Notes under the pieces: model-generated
The model's input: the letters and a program-made list of their open reading frames with translations, nothing else
Database searches by the model: none
What the model was told of the DNA's origin: nothing
Shown: one piece after another, positions 10,645 to 19,520 of the stretch
Layout of the letters: the number at the start of each line of letters is the position of its first letter
How positions within the stretch are numbered: position 1 is the stretch's first letter
Translations under genes and position numbers: made by a program
Assembly: GCA_947258885.1 (NCBI GenBank)
Contig: CAMYKD010000066.1
Span: 1-34,529 of the forward strand
DNA from: an uncultured Kiloniellales bacterium
GTDB lineage: Bacteria > Pseudomonadota > Alphaproteobacteria > Kiloniellales > JAKSDN01
DNA: 34,529 nucleotides
Reading direction: 5' to 3'

Positions 10645-12933
10645 CTAGAATTTGGTACCGAAGCTGAAGCGTAGCACTTCGGTCTCGTCGAAATCTTCTT
10701 TGATCTGCGCATATCCGAGATCCAGCTGGAACGGGCCCAAGGGCGAGAGCCAAGAAAATCCTGCACCCACGGACACCCTGGGCGAGGAAGAATCCAAGAC
10801 CTGTACATCACCGTCCACCCCCCATGCCGCACCAATATCGCCGAATAGTCTACCACGGATCTGCAGTTCTTCCGGCAGTCCGAGCGGAAAGCTGACTTCC
10901 AAGGTGCCGTTATAGAATTTCTTTCCGCCCAAGGCATCGCCGGTGGTCGCGTCGCGCGGCCCGACCCCGGCAAATTCGAAGCCTCTCAACGATTCGGAAC
11001 TCAGAAAGAAACGGTCCCCCACACGAGTGTCCTGGTCAATGCCGAAAATCAGTCCGGTCTCGCCCTTGAGCGCCAGGGTGATCTGCTCCGTGATCGGCAG
11101 GTAGTAGCCCCCCCCGATCGTCGATTTGAGAAACCGCACGTCGCCACCCAGACCCGCAAACTCCGTGGACACACTTACGATCATGCCGTCATGCGGATCG
11201 AAGCGGGAATCCCGGGTGTCGAACGTGAGCTCCTGGCTGATGCTGGATTGCAGGCGTGAGCCTTCGTCGTCCTGGACGACCACCGAGGCATCGTCGTCGA
11301 CGTTCGTAATCTCTTCATGCTGCAGCGTATAACGCCAGACCTGCCGGACATCCTCCACCAGATTGTAACCGGCGCGCAAGGATCCGCCGATGCGCTCTTC
11401 GTCGAAGGAACTCTCGTCCTGTTCCGCGGTGAGCCGGAACAGATCGAAGCCTGCCGCGAGATTTCGGTCGAGAAAATAGGGCTCGGTGAAGCTCAAATTC
11501 AGCGAGGAGTTCTCGGCAGCGAGTGTAAAATTCAACCTGAGGTCCTGTCCTTTGCCCAAGAGGTTGCGCTCCCGCAGCCCGACATTACCCAGCGGTCCAG
11601 AGGTCGTGGAGAAGCCAGCACCGAACGACAAATCCCCGGTCGACTGCTCCTCCACATCGACTGTGATGACCGTCCGATCCGGGGCGCTACCGGTCTCGTT
11701 CGCAATGTCCACCTTGCTGAAGTAGCCCAGATTTTGTATCCGCCGGCGCGAACGGCGCAACTTGGAGCTGTTGAAGGCGTCGCCCTCCACCAAACGGAAT
11801 TCCCGGCGAATAACCTCGTCCAGCGTGCGCACGTTGCCCTGCACCTCGATCCGTTCCACAAAGACCTTCGGGCCCTCCTGGATCTTGTATGTGAGATCGA
11901 TGCTCCTAGCTTCGCGATTGCGCTCGGTCCCCGGACGGACATCAACGAATGCATAACCCAGATTGCTCAACCTCTCGGCCAAATTTTCGACCGATTCCTC
12001 GATGACCGAGGCATCATACCAATCGCCCTCCTTGCTCTCTAGCTCGCCCTTCAAGCTCTCAGGATCCAGGTCGCGCAAGGTCGAGGTAAGATCAATCTTA
12101 CCAAACCTGTAGCGCTCTCCCTCTTCCAGGGTGAAGGTTATGACGAAGCCTTCCCGATCAGGGGCTAGTTCGGCAATCGCGGAAAGCACCCGAAAATCGG
12201 CATAACCCTCACTCAGGTAGAAGCGACGCAACAGTTCCCGGTCGAAGGTGAGACGATCCGGATCGTAGGTGTCGGTCGTCGAGAGAAAGCGCCAGAACGC
12301 CGACTCGCTGGTCGTGATCTCGCCCCGCAGATCGCCATCTGAAAACGCCCGGTTGCCGATGAAGTCGATCGACTTGATGCCGGTGCTGGGTCCTTCGTTG
12401 ATCTCGAAGACCAAGTCGACACGGTTTTGTGGAAGTTGAATGGCCTTCGGTTCCACTGTCGCCCCATACCGACCGGTTCGGCGAAACAGTTTTACGATTC
12501 TCTGAACGTCGTTCTGGACCTTGGTACGGGTGAACACGGTGCGCGGACGAAGCTCGATCTCCGCGGCCATCGTATCATCGTCGATCCGATCGTTTCCCTC
12601 GAAGGCGATACGGTTGATGATCGGGTTCTCGACGACCGTTACGATCAGCACGTTGCCGGCCCGCCGCAAGGTGACGTCGGCGAAGAGGCCCGTCGCAAAA
12701 ATACTCTTCAAGGATTCATCCAGCAGCAGGGAGTCGAAGGGCTCGCCCGGATTGACGCGCAGATACGAGCGCACCGTCTCGGGCTCGATCCGCTGCGTGC
12801 CCTCGATACGCACCTCCGCGATGATGCCTCCGGAGAAGATCGTCTGTGCAAACAGCGGTGCAGGGCGGTAGCAGGACATTCCGCCGGCCAGCACAGCGGC
12901 AAGCATTACGACCGTAACCCCTTTGTACCTCAC
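10645..12933 (-). CDS. bamA: Outer membrane protein assembly factor BamA
   Basis: BamA is the Omp85 core of the machinery that folds and inserts beta-barrel proteins into the outer membrane. The 762-aa product has a signal peptide (hydrophobic stretch ending near APLFAQ), five POTRA domains (about 35-420, visible as repeated IxxIxFxGN-type segments) and a C-terminal 16-strand barrel that includes the GxRG-like LRGFEFAG segment and ends in Phe. The frame can open with TTG at 12960, but GTG at 12933 has GGGGGAG about 6 nt upstream and yields a normal signal peptide, so GTG is chosen. It lies 30 nt after rseP. Confidence 0.95.
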   Translation of the reverse strand: MRYKGVTVVMLAAVLAGGMSCYRPAPLFAQTIFSGGIIAEVRIEGTQRIEPETVRSYLRVNPGEPFDSLLLDESLKSIFATGLFADVTLRRAGNVLIVTVVENPIINRIAFEGNDRIDDDTMAAEIELRPRTVFTRTKVQNDVQRIVKLFRRTGRYGATVEPKAIQLPQNRVDLVFEINEGPSTGIKSIDFIGNRAFSDGDLRGEITTSESAFWRFLSTTDTYDPDRLTFDRELLRRFYLSEGYADFRVLSAIAELAPDREGFVITFTLEEGERYRFGKIDLTSTLRDLDPESLKGELESKEGDWYDASVIEESVENLAERLSNLGYAFVDVRPGTERNREARSIDLTYKIQEGPKVFVERIEVQGNVRTLDEVIRREFRLVEGDAFNSSKLRRSRRRIQNLGYFSKVDIANETGSAPDRTVITVDVEEQSTGDLSFGAGFSTTSGPLGNVGLRERNLLGKGQDLRLNFTLAAENSSLNLSFTEPYFLDRNLAAGFDLFRLTAEQDESSFDEERIGGSLRAGYNLVEDVRQVWRYTLQHEEITNVDDDASVVVQDDEGSRLQSSISQELTFDTRDSRFDPHDGMIVSVSTEFAGLGGDVRFLKSTIGGGYYLPITEQITLALKGETGLIFGIDQDTRVGDRFFLSSESLRGFEFAGVGPRDATTGDALGGKKFYNGTLEVSFPLGLPEELQIRGRLFGDIGAAWGVDGDVQVLDSSSPRVSVGAGFSWLSPLGPFQLDLGYAQIKEDFDETEVLRFSFGTKF

Positions 12934-12963
12934 GATTGCTCCCCCAAAAGAAAGCCGCAACCG

Positions 12964-14100
12964 TCAGGTTACTAGATCCTTAATAAAATCAAAGACCTTC
13001 ACGTGGTTGACGATATCGTTCCAGGTCGCGAATACCATCAAGCTCAATACCAGGGCGAGGCCGATGCGAAATCCGTATTCCTGAGCCCGTTCACCCAAAG
13101 GACGCCCGCGCACGGCTTCGATGGCGTAGAACAGCAAATGTCCACCGTCGAGAATCGGTATCGGAAACAAATTGATCAGTCCCAAGCTGATCGACAAGAG
13201 CCACATTAACTGCACCACCGAACCCCAGCCGTACTCGGCCACCTGTCCGGACATCTTCGCGATTCGCAACGGGCCGCCCAGTTCGGTCGCGCTGCGGTCG
13301 CCCACGATCATCTGGCCGACGGCTTTCAGGATAGCGAGCGTATGGGCGCCGGTCCTCTCCGTGGCCTGCCACAGGGCGGTGAAAGGCCCGTGCCGGACGA
13401 ATTCGATGCCGCTGTGGCTGATGCCCAACCGGCCGACCTCCTGGCGATTGCCAAAGTCGTCGGTCACCTCGGTCATTCTTGGAGTCGCCACCAGAGGGAC
13501 TTCGTTTCCGTCGCGCAGAACCCGGATTTCGATCGCTTCGCCCAGCCCTAGCGATACGATCCACTGTATGTCCTGGAAACTGCTGATTCCCGTGTCGTCG
13601 ATCCGAACGATCCGGTCGCCGGGCTGCAAGCCGGCCTGTTCGGCCGCGCTGTCGGGTATGACCGTGCCAACGACCGGCGGCGTGAAGGGTTGACCGATGG
13701 CCATGAAGACCGCGGCCATAAGGACGATGGCGAACAGGAAGTTGGCGAGCGGCCCGGCGGCCACGATCCAACTCCGCTGGCCGAGCCGTTTGCAGGGAAA
13801 AGCCTCGGCGCGCTCTTCCTCGGTCAATTCCGACAATTCGGTGTCCGGCCGACTCGCGGCGTCGGCATCTCCGAACATTTTCACATACCCGCCCAGCGGG
13901 ATCAGGCTGAACTTCCAACGGGTCTTGGCCCTGTCGGTCCATCCGAACAACTCGGGGCCGAACCCGATGGAAAAGACTTCGACGCGAACGCCGTTGAGCC
14001 GCGCTACCAGATAGTGGCCCATCTCGTGGACAAAGACCAGCACGGTGAGAATGCCCAAGAACGGCAGGCCGTAACCGTATAGTCCACTCGGAATTTCCAT
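12964..14100 (-). CDS. rseP: RIP metalloprotease RseP (site-2 protease)
   Basis: A 378-aa inner-membrane zinc protease that cleaves transmembrane segments, classically of anti-sigma factors in the envelope stress response, and also remnant signal peptides. The zinc motif HEMGH is at residues 25-29 in the first membrane segment; the third ligand lies in NLFPIPILDGGHL near residue 315. One PDZ domain (about 115-190, VIPDSAAEQAGLQPGDRIVRI) is clear, where E. coli RseP has two. A 149-nt gap separates it from dxr, the longest between two genes in this operon apart from the region after rpsB. Confidence 0.95.
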   Translation of the reverse strand: MEIPSGLYGYGLPFLGILTVLVFVHEMGHYLVARLNGVRVEVFSIGFGPELFGWTDRAKTRWKFSLIPLGGYVKMFGDADAASRPDTELSELTEEERAEAFPCKRLGQRSWIVAAGPLANFLFAIVLMAAVFMAIGQPFTPPVVGTVIPDSAAEQAGLQPGDRIVRIDDTGISSFQDIQWIVSLGLGEAIEIRVLRDGNEVPLVATPRMTEVTDDFGNRQEVGRLGISHSGIEFVRHGPFTALWQATERTGAHTLAILKAVGQMIVGDRSATELGGPLRIAKMSGQVAEYGWGSVVQLMWLLSISLGLINLFPIPILDGGHLLFYAIEAVRGRPLGERAQEYGFRIGLALVLSLMVFATWNDIVNHVKVFDFIKDLVT

Positions 14101-14196
14101 TGTTTTATTTTCCCGTGCCGTCGTTTTTATTAAGTGCCATTAACCGAACCCGAGACCGCCGCAACCCAGGCCGGAAGTAATGGTACTCTAAACCAA

Positions 14197-14234
14197 CTAT
14201 CCCCTTAAATAGGATAAGATTTCATGTCTTGAAA
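14197..14234 (-). other. Two short inverted repeats in the dxr-rseP gap
   Basis: Within the 149-nt AT-richer gap between dxr and rseP there are TATCC/GGATA (14198-14202 and 14212-14216) and TTTCA/TGAAA (14220-14224 and 14230-14234). Either could form a small RNA stem or a protein site. No U-tract follows on the minus strand and no clear promoter was found, so the role is open. Confidence 0.25.
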
Positions 14235-14249
14235 GGGGGGTAGCTGAAA

Positions 14250-15440
14250 TCAACCGCCGTTGGACAGGCGGCACGCCAGGGACCGCGCCTCGCGGTCGAC
14301 CTGCTGCACGTCGTCCAGGCTGTTCAGGGCCGCCGCCGGAATGGCTTCCAGAACCCGTTCGACAATTTCCGCGATATTGAGGAATCCGTTCCTCCCGCTG
14401 AGAAATCCCTGTACCGCGATCTCGTTGGCTGCATTGAGAACGGTCGGCGCACTGCCTCCGGCGCACAGGGCCTGTCGGGCCAGTCGGAGCGCCGGAAAGC
14501 GATCGGGGTCCGGGGCCTCGAAGGTCAACTGCCCGATCGCCGCCAAGTCCAGCCGGCCCACCGGCGCGGCCATGCGCGCCGGCCATGCCAGGGCATAGGC
14601 GATCGGCGTGCGCATGTCCGGTTGACCTAGTTGGGCCAATACCGAGCCATCGATATAGGAAACCATGGAATGGACCACCGATTGCGGATGAACCAGGATC
14701 TCGATCTGCGGCTCGGGCAACCCGAAGAGATGGTGTGCTTCGATCAGCTCCAACCCCTTGTTCATCATGGTCGCCGAATCGACCGATATTTTCGCGCCCA
14801 TGTCCCAGTTCGGGTGTGCCACCGCCTGATCCGGCGTCACCCCGGCCATGGCCTTCCTGGATAAGTCTCGAAATGGCCCGCCGGAGGCGGTAAGGACGAT
14901 CCGCTCCACCGCTTCCAGATGCCGTGTTTCGAGCACCTGGAAGATCGCGTTGTGCTCCGAATCGACCGGCAGCAGGGTCGCGCCATGGCGCGCGATTTCC
15001 GCCACCATGAGAGCGCCCGCACAGACGAGCGTTTCCTTGTTGGCAAGGGCGATCGAGGCACCACGACGGACGGCCGCAAGGGTCGGAGCCAGACCGGCCG
15101 CACCGACGATTGCCGCCATGACCCAGTCGGCCGGCCGGTCTGCGGCCTCGACCAAAGCATCCTGACCGGCCGCGACGCCGATACCGGTGCCGGCCAGCGC
15201 CTCCTTGAGGTCACCATAACGGCTTTCATCGGCAATGACCGCCAACCTGGGGCCGAGACGCCGTGCCTGATCGGCCAACAGCGCCACGTTTTGATGGGCG
15301 GTCAAGGCCTCGATTTCGAAGGCCTCGGGGTTGCGCTCGATCAAATCCACCGTGTTACAGCCGATCGACCCGGTGGATCCCAGAACCGTTACCCTGCGCG
15401 GCGCCTCCAGGGGCCGCAGCTGTGTAGACGCAACTTCCAT
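14250..15440 (-). CDS. dxr: 1-deoxy-D-xylulose 5-phosphate reductoisomerase
   Basis: The 396-aa enzyme converts DXP to 2-C-methyl-D-erythritol 4-phosphate with NADPH, the committed step of the MEP isoprenoid pathway. The NADPH-binding loop GSTGSIG is at residues 21-27, ANKE at 133-136, and the metal-binding acidic motif DSEHNAIFQ begins at Asp160. The ATG at 15440 is 2 nt after the cdsA stop; the frame runs further upstream but only through cdsA. It feeds the isoprenoid precursors used by UppS, encoded two genes upstream. Confidence 0.97.
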   Translation of the reverse strand: MEVASTQLRPLEAPRRVTVLGSTGSIGCNTVDLIERNPEAFEIEALTAHQNVALLADQARRLGPRLAVIADESRYGDLKEALAGTGIGVAAGQDALVEAADRPADWVMAAIVGAAGLAPTLAAVRRGASIALANKETLVCAGALMVAEIARHGATLLPVDSEHNAIFQVLETRHLEAVERIVLTASGGPFRDLSRKAMAGVTPDQAVAHPNWDMGAKISVDSATMMNKGLELIEAHHLFGLPEPQIEILVHPQSVVHSMVSYIDGSVLAQLGQPDMRTPIAYALAWPARMAAPVGRLDLAAIGQLTFEAPDPDRFPALRLARQALCAGGSAPTVLNAANEIAVQGFLSGRNGFLNIAEIVERVLEAIPAAALNSLDDVQQVDREARSLACRLSNGG

Positions 15441-15442
15441 GG

Positions 15443-16297
15443 CTATAAAGACGCCCCCCTCAACCAAACCAGCAGGGCCACCGCCGGGCCGGCAGCCAAG
15501 ATCCCGTCCAACCGGTCCATCAGTCCGCCGTGTCCGGGAATGAGATTGCTTGAATCCTTTACACCGAATCGTCGCTTTACGCCGGATTCGAACAGGTCGC
15601 CCATCTGGGACCATACCGCCAATCCCGCGGCCACCAAAACCAGTGTAATCGGACTTACCCCCAACAAGAACAGTCCGGCCAGAGCTCCTATCGTCCCCGC
15701 CGCGACGATGCCGCCCGCCAAGCCGGCCCAAGTCTTGTTGGGACTGATTCCGGGGGCCATTTTCGGCCCGCCGATCAGGCGCCCCGCGGCATAGGCGCCG
15801 GTGTCCGTCGCCCAGACCACGAAAAGCAGCCAAAACAAGACCTCCCGGCCTCGATCTGGATGTTCGCGCAACCACATGATGCTCAAACAGGGCAAGGCGG
15901 TATAGAGCACTCCCAGGGCATACCAGAACGGCGGTCGGCCGGTTTCCCGACTTGCCAGGACCGCAACCGCCATGGCTCCGGCCGCTATGATCCAACCGGC
16001 AATCGTGTACTCGCGCAGGCCGGCGGCAGCCATGGCCGCCGTAACGACCGCGATTGTCAGATACCCCGGCCTGTCAAGCTCGCCATGGCCGCAGAGGCGC
16101 GACCACTCCCAAGACAGAATGGCGGCAACCGCAGTCAGCAGGATGTCGAAATACGGCGGCCCCAGGTAGATCAACGCGAGAGCAGCAGGGCCTAGCACCA
16201 GGGCCGACACGACCCGGAGAGTGAGGTTGCCCGCGCTAACCGGAACCAACCGCCGCACCGTATCGCCGATCTCGTTGCTGGAACTCACTGATCGCAT
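15443..16297 (-). CDS. cdsA: Phosphatidate cytidylyltransferase
   Basis: CdsA makes CDP-diacylglycerol from phosphatidate and CTP in the inner membrane, the branch point of phospholipid synthesis. The 284-aa protein has about eight hydrophobic segments, and the family signature spans Ser238 to Asp264 ([11 protein letters not shown] ... [11 protein letters not shown]). The ATG at 16297 would overlap uppS by 62 nt; it has AAGGA about 10 nt upstream. A GTG at 16258 would still lie within the overlap but shorten it, and would remove 13 polar residues, so the start is uncertain. Confidence 0.94.
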   Translation of the reverse strand: MRSVSSSNEIGDTVRRLVPVSAGNLTLRVVSALVLGPAALALIYLGPPYFDILLTAVAAILSWEWSRLCGHGELDRPGYLTIAVVTAAMAAAGLREYTIAGWIIAAGAMAVAVLASRETGRPPFWYALGVLYTALPCLSIMWLREHPDRGREVLFWLLFVVWATDTGAYAAGRLIGGPKMAPGISPNKTWAGLAGGIVAAGTIGALAGLFLLGVSPITLVLVAAGLAVWSQMGDLFESGVKRRFGVKDSSNLIPGHGGLMDRLDGILAAGPAVALLVWLRGASL

Positions 16298-16973
16298 TGG
16301 TGAGATCGTCCTTGGAAAAATCGGGCCAAAGCTTGTCGATGAAGACCAGTTCGCTATAGGCCGACTGCCAGAGAAGAAAATTACTGATGCGCTGCTCCCC
16401 GCTGGTGCGAATCACCAAATCTGGATCTGGCACCTCGGCGGTCGCCAGTTGACCGGAGAAACAGGCTTCGTCGATCGTTGCGGGGTCGAGGCGCCCTGCC
16501 GCCACGGCCTCTGCCAGTTGGCGGACGGCGGACAGGATTTCCTGGCGCCCGCCGTAGCTGATTGCCACCGTGAGGTTGAGGCGACAATTGTCACGGGTCC
16601 GCTCCTCGGCATCGTCGATCAGCCGCACGATATCGTTCTGAAGCCTGTGCCGTTCGCCGATGACACGGAGCCGAATGCCGTTCTCATGCAGCTTCTCGAT
16701 GTCGGTCTCCAGGTAACGGCGCATAAGCCCCATCAAGTCGTCGACCTCGGGGGCTGGCCGCTTCCAGTTCTCCGAGGAAAAACCGTAGAGCGTGAGGTAG
16801 CCGATGCCGAGGTCGAGCGCACAATCCACCGCGCGTCGCACCGCCTCGGCACCGCGCCGATGACCGACGGTGCGCGGCAGGCCGCGTGCCGCGGCCCAAC
16901 GACCGTTGCCATCCATGATGATTGCGACATGAGCCGGCGGCGGCCCTACCAGATATGGCTGCAGTGCCTCCAT
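16236..16973 (-). CDS. uppS: Isoprenyl transferase (undecaprenyl diphosphate synthase)
   Basis: A 245-aa cis-prenyltransferase that extends farnesyl diphosphate to undecaprenyl diphosphate, the lipid carrier for peptidoglycan and O-antigen. The signature AIIMDGNGRWA is at residues 17-27 with catalytic Asp21; YGFSSENWKRP and the C-terminal RTSGEQRISNFLLWQ segment that binds the allylic substrate are present. It starts 3 nt after the frr stop and its end overlaps cdsA. Confidence 0.96.
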   Translation of the reverse strand: MEALQPYLVGPPPAHVAIIMDGNGRWAAARGLPRTVGHRRGAEAVRRAVDCALDLGIGYLTLYGFSSENWKRPAPEVDDLMGLMRRYLETDIEKLHENGIRLRVIGERHRLQNDIVRLIDDAEERTRDNCRLNLTVAISYGGRQEILSAVRQLAEAVAAGRLDPATIDEACFSGQLATAEVPDPDLVIRTSGEQRISNFLLWQSAYSELVFIDKLWPDFSKDDLTNAISEFQQRDRRYGAAVGSG

Positions 16974-16976
16974 GGA

Positions 16977-17534
16977 TTAGACCTGCATGATCTCGGCTTC
17001 CTTCTGAGCCAGCACTTCGTCGACCAGTTTGACGTGTTCGTCGGTCAGCGCCTGTACCTCGTCGGCCCACATGTGATGCTCGTCCTGAGAGATCTCGCCG
17101 TCCTTTTCCATATGCTTGAGGTTTTCCATGCCGTCCCGCCGCACGTTGCGCACGGCGATACGCGCCTGCTCGGCGTACTTGCCCGCGATCTTGGTCAATT
17201 CGACGCGCCGCTCCTCGGAGAGTTGCGGTATGGGCACGCGGACCTGCTGGCCGTCGGTCGCGGGATTCAGTCCCAGTCCGGAGTTGAGAATCGCCTTCTC
17301 TACGGCCGAGACAAGCGATTTGTCCCAGACCTGGACCGTGATCATGCGCGGCTCGGGCACGCCAATCGTGCCGACTTGGTTGAGGGGCATGGTGGCACCG
17401 TAGGCCTCGAGAGTAATCGGCTCCAACAGGCTGATCGATGCGCGGCCGGTGCGCAGTCCGGCAAACTCCCGGCGCAAGGCCTCGATCGCCCCATCCATGC
17501 GTCGCTTCAGATCGTTCAGGTCCGGATCCGCCAC
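16977..17534 (-). CDS. frr: Ribosome recycling factor
   Basis: A 185-aa tRNA-shaped factor that, with EF-G, splits post-termination ribosomes; the length matches the family exactly. The conserved LRTGRAS segment (near residue 27), the central beta domain with [11 protein letters not shown], and the ending typical of RRF are present. The start codon is GTG (complement of 17532-17534), 3 nt after the pyrH stop, with GAGG about 11 nt upstream inside pyrH, indicating coupled translation. Confidence 0.97.
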   Translation of the reverse strand: MADPDLNDLKRRMDGAIEALRREFAGLRTGRASISLLEPITLEAYGATMPLNQVGTIGVPEPRMITVQVWDKSLVSAVEKAILNSGLGLNPATDGQQVRVPIPQLSEERRVELTKIAGKYAEQARIAVRNVRRDGMENLKHMEKDGEISQDEHHMWADEVQALTDEHVKLVDEVLAQKEAEIMQV

Positions 17535-17537
17535 GGT

Positions 17538-18263
17538 TCAGTCCTCGCCATTGATCGTCGTGTACTGTCCCTTGCCGCAGAGCACGTCGGCAAAAGCTCC
17601 GGGTTCATAGATCGAGAATACCAGAATCGGAATGTCGTTTTCACGTGCCAAGGAAATGGCCGAGTGATCCATGACGCCCAAGTCCTCGGCCAGGACCTGC
17701 CGATAGGTCAGTCGCTCGTAGCGCTTGGCGCCCTGCACGCTGACCGGATCCGCATCGTAGACCCCGTCCACCTTGGTCCCCTTCAAAAGGGCATCGCAGC
17801 CCATTTCCGAGGCACGCAAGGCCGCCGCAGTATCGGTCGTGAAGAAAGGATTGCCCGTGCCGGCGCCGAAAATCACGATCCGGCCCTTCTCCATATGACG
17901 AACCGCCCGGCGCCTGATATAAGGCTCGGCGACGGTGGCCATCGGTATGGCGGATTGAACCCGTGTCGGCACACCCAGCTTCTCCAGGGCGTTCTGCATG
18001 GCCAGGGAATTGATCACCGTGGCCAGCATTCCCATGTAGTCGGCGGTCGCCCGCTCCATGCCCGTCGCCGCGCCCGATAGGCCGCGAAAGATGTTACCCC
18101 CGCCAACCACCACGCAGACCTCGATGCCGAGATCGTGTACCGCCCGCAGATCGACGGCGATTCGATCGACAATGGCGGGGTCCAGTCCATACTCCCGCTC
18201 GCCCATCAGGGCCTCGCCGGAGATCTTCAGCAGCACCCGATTGTATTGCGGCGCGTCGTCCAT
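17538..18263 (-). CDS. pyrH: UMP kinase
   Basis: The 241-aa amino-acid-kinase-fold enzyme phosphorylates UMP to UDP and is regulated by GTP and UTP in many bacteria. The N-terminal LLKISGEAL (phosphate loop, residues 11-19), the [10 protein letters not shown] segment (52-61) and the [16 protein letters not shown] region are all typical. The frame opens 39 codons earlier, but the ATG at 18263 gives the standard 241-aa length. An AGGGAGG lies about 20 nt upstream, rather far for a ribosome binding site. It is placed between tsf and frr as in most proteobacteria. Confidence 0.96.
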   Translation of the reverse strand: MDDAPQYNRVLLKISGEALMGEREYGLDPAIVDRIAVDLRAVHDLGIEVCVVVGGGNIFRGLSGAATGMERATADYMGMLATVINSLAMQNALEKLGVPTRVQSAIPMATVAEPYIRRRAVRHMEKGRIVIFGAGTGNPFFTTDTAAALRASEMGCDALLKGTKVDGVYDADPVSVQGAKRYERLTYRQVLAEDLGVMDHSAISLARENDIPILVFSIYEPGAFADVLCGKGQYTTINGED

Positions 18264-18397
18264 GGAACCGATGGGTCTGGCCTCCCTGCCCTCCCCTTCA
18301 AGGGCGCCGGACCGGTGGTGCCGGCCGCCAGCGGGGCTGCATGATACACATATTCGGGACATCGTCGCCCCAGAAAGCAATCGCGGTGGCCAGCCCC

Positions 18398-19324
18398 CTA
18401 TTGGCCGAGCTGGGCCGCGACTTCGCCGGCGAAGTCCTCGGGCCCCCGATCGATCCCCTCGCCCAACTGAAAGCGGTAGAACTCGGTCACCGTCACCGCC
18501 GTCCCGAGGTCCGTGCTTGCGTTGTCGAGCACCTTGCGCACCTTCGTTTCGCCGTCGATGACAAAGGTCTGTTCGAGCAGACAGACCTCTTCGTAGTACT
18601 TGCGGAGCCGCCCCTCGACCATTTTGGCGACGATCTCCTCCGGCTTGCCCGAGGCCCGCGCCTGCTCGGCCAGCACGTCGCGCTCGCGCTCCAGGGCCGC
18701 CGGGTCGACGTCACCGCTGTCAATGGCTTGCGGCGCGGACGCCGCCACGTGCATGGCAAGTTGTTTGCCCAGAGCCACAAGCCGATCCTGGTCGCCACCC
18801 GATTCGAGCGCCACGAGCACGCCGATCTTGCCGAGGTCAGGCGCCGCCTGGTTGTGAACATAGGACGCGACCACGCCCTCCCCGACCGACGCCGCGGCGA
18901 TGCGGCGCAGGTTCAGGTTCTCGCCGATCACAGATATCAGCTGGGTCAGCTCTTCTTCGACCGTCCGTCCCGTGCCCGGATAGGCCGCGGCCTTCAAGGC
19001 CTCCAGGTCGCCGCCGGCCTCGAGGGCCAGGGCCGCGACCTGGCCGACGAATCTCTGAAACTTGTCGTTCCGCGCCACGAAGTCGGTCTCGGAGTTGACC
19101 TCCACGAGAGCACCGCGGGTGCCCTCGGTCGCCAGCCCGATCAAGCCCTCCGCGGCGATCCGGCCCGCCTTCTTGGCGGCCGCGGCCAGACCTTTCTTGC
19201 GCAGCCAGTCCACCGCGGCTTCCAGATCGCCGTCGTTTTCCGTCAACGCCTTCTTGCAGTCCATCATGCCGGCGCCGGTCTTCTCGCGCAGCTCCTTGAC
19301 CAGCGCAGCCGTAATCTCGGCCAT
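18398..19324 (-). CDS. tsf: Elongation factor Ts
   Basis: EF-Ts is the guanine nucleotide exchange factor that recycles EF-Tu. The 308-aa product has the N-terminal UBA-like domain (1-55, with [16 protein letters not shown]), the TDFVARN motif (residues 80-86) that contacts EF-Tu, and two core subdomains. A good AAGGTGAG site lies just upstream of the ATG. The gene follows rpsB as in nearly all bacteria. The 133-nt gap to pyrH holds a possible minus-strand -10 element (TATCAT, complement of 18341-18346) without a good -35. Confidence 0.97.
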   Translation of the reverse strand: MAEITAALVKELREKTGAGMMDCKKALTENDGDLEAAVDWLRKKGLAAAAKKAGRIAAEGLIGLATEGTRGALVEVNSETDFVARNDKFQRFVGQVAALALEAGGDLEALKAAAYPGTGRTVEEELTQLISVIGENLNLRRIAAASVGEGVVASYVHNQAAPDLGKIGVLVALESGGDQDRLVALGKQLAMHVAASAPQAIDSGDVDPAALERERDVLAEQARASGKPEEIVAKMVEGRLRKYYEEVCLLEQTFVIDGETKVRKVLDNASTDLGTAVTVTEFYRFQLGEGIDRGPEDFAGEVAAQLGQ

Positions 19325-19342
19325 ATCTCACCTTTACATTAG

Positions 19343-19367
19343 AAAAACGTTACAACTCTTTGAGAGT
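19343..19367 (-). terminator. Possible weak terminator or attenuator between rpsB and tsf
   Basis: On the minus strand ACTCT-CAA-AGAGT (complement of 19355-19367) forms a short stem of 5-6 bp, followed about 7 nt later by TTTTT (complement of 19343-19347), just upstream of tsf. An attenuating hairpin between rpsB and tsf is known in E. coli. The stem here is short and the U-tract is offset, so termination would be partial at best. Confidence 0.3.
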
Positions 19368-19417
19368 CTTACAGAAACAAGACATAAAACTCGCGCGCAT
19401 CTCCCGAACAACCCCGA

Positions 19418-19520
19418 TCAGGCGCTTGCCGCGGCCGCTTTGGCCGGCGCGGTCTCGGAATCGGGCCCGCCTTTACTTCCTTCGGCGGACGCTTCACCAC
19501 TCGGCTCCGTGGCCTTCGGG
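19418..19520 (-). pseudogene. Remnant of the original rpsB 3' end, out of frame
   Basis: In the frame left after the 5-nt deletion, minus-strand sequence from about 19676 to 19418 encodes an acidic Ala/Glu/Pro/Thr-rich tail (segments such as [20 protein letters not shown] and [20 protein letters not shown]) and ends in a TGA at 19418-19420. The composition matches the upstream in-frame tail, so this is very likely the former C-terminus of S2. The part beyond the present stop (19418-19520) is now untranslated. Confidence 0.75.

Noticed and set aside
12934-12960. TTG start for bamA at 12960
   Set aside because: GTG at 12933 has a strong GGGGGAG site and leaves a standard signal peptide; the longer form adds nine residues before the signal.
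16221-18080. 619-codon plus-strand frame across uppS, frr and pyrH
   Set aside because: It lies antisense to three well-identified genes and has the His/Gln/Arg/Asp-rich composition typical of shadow frames.
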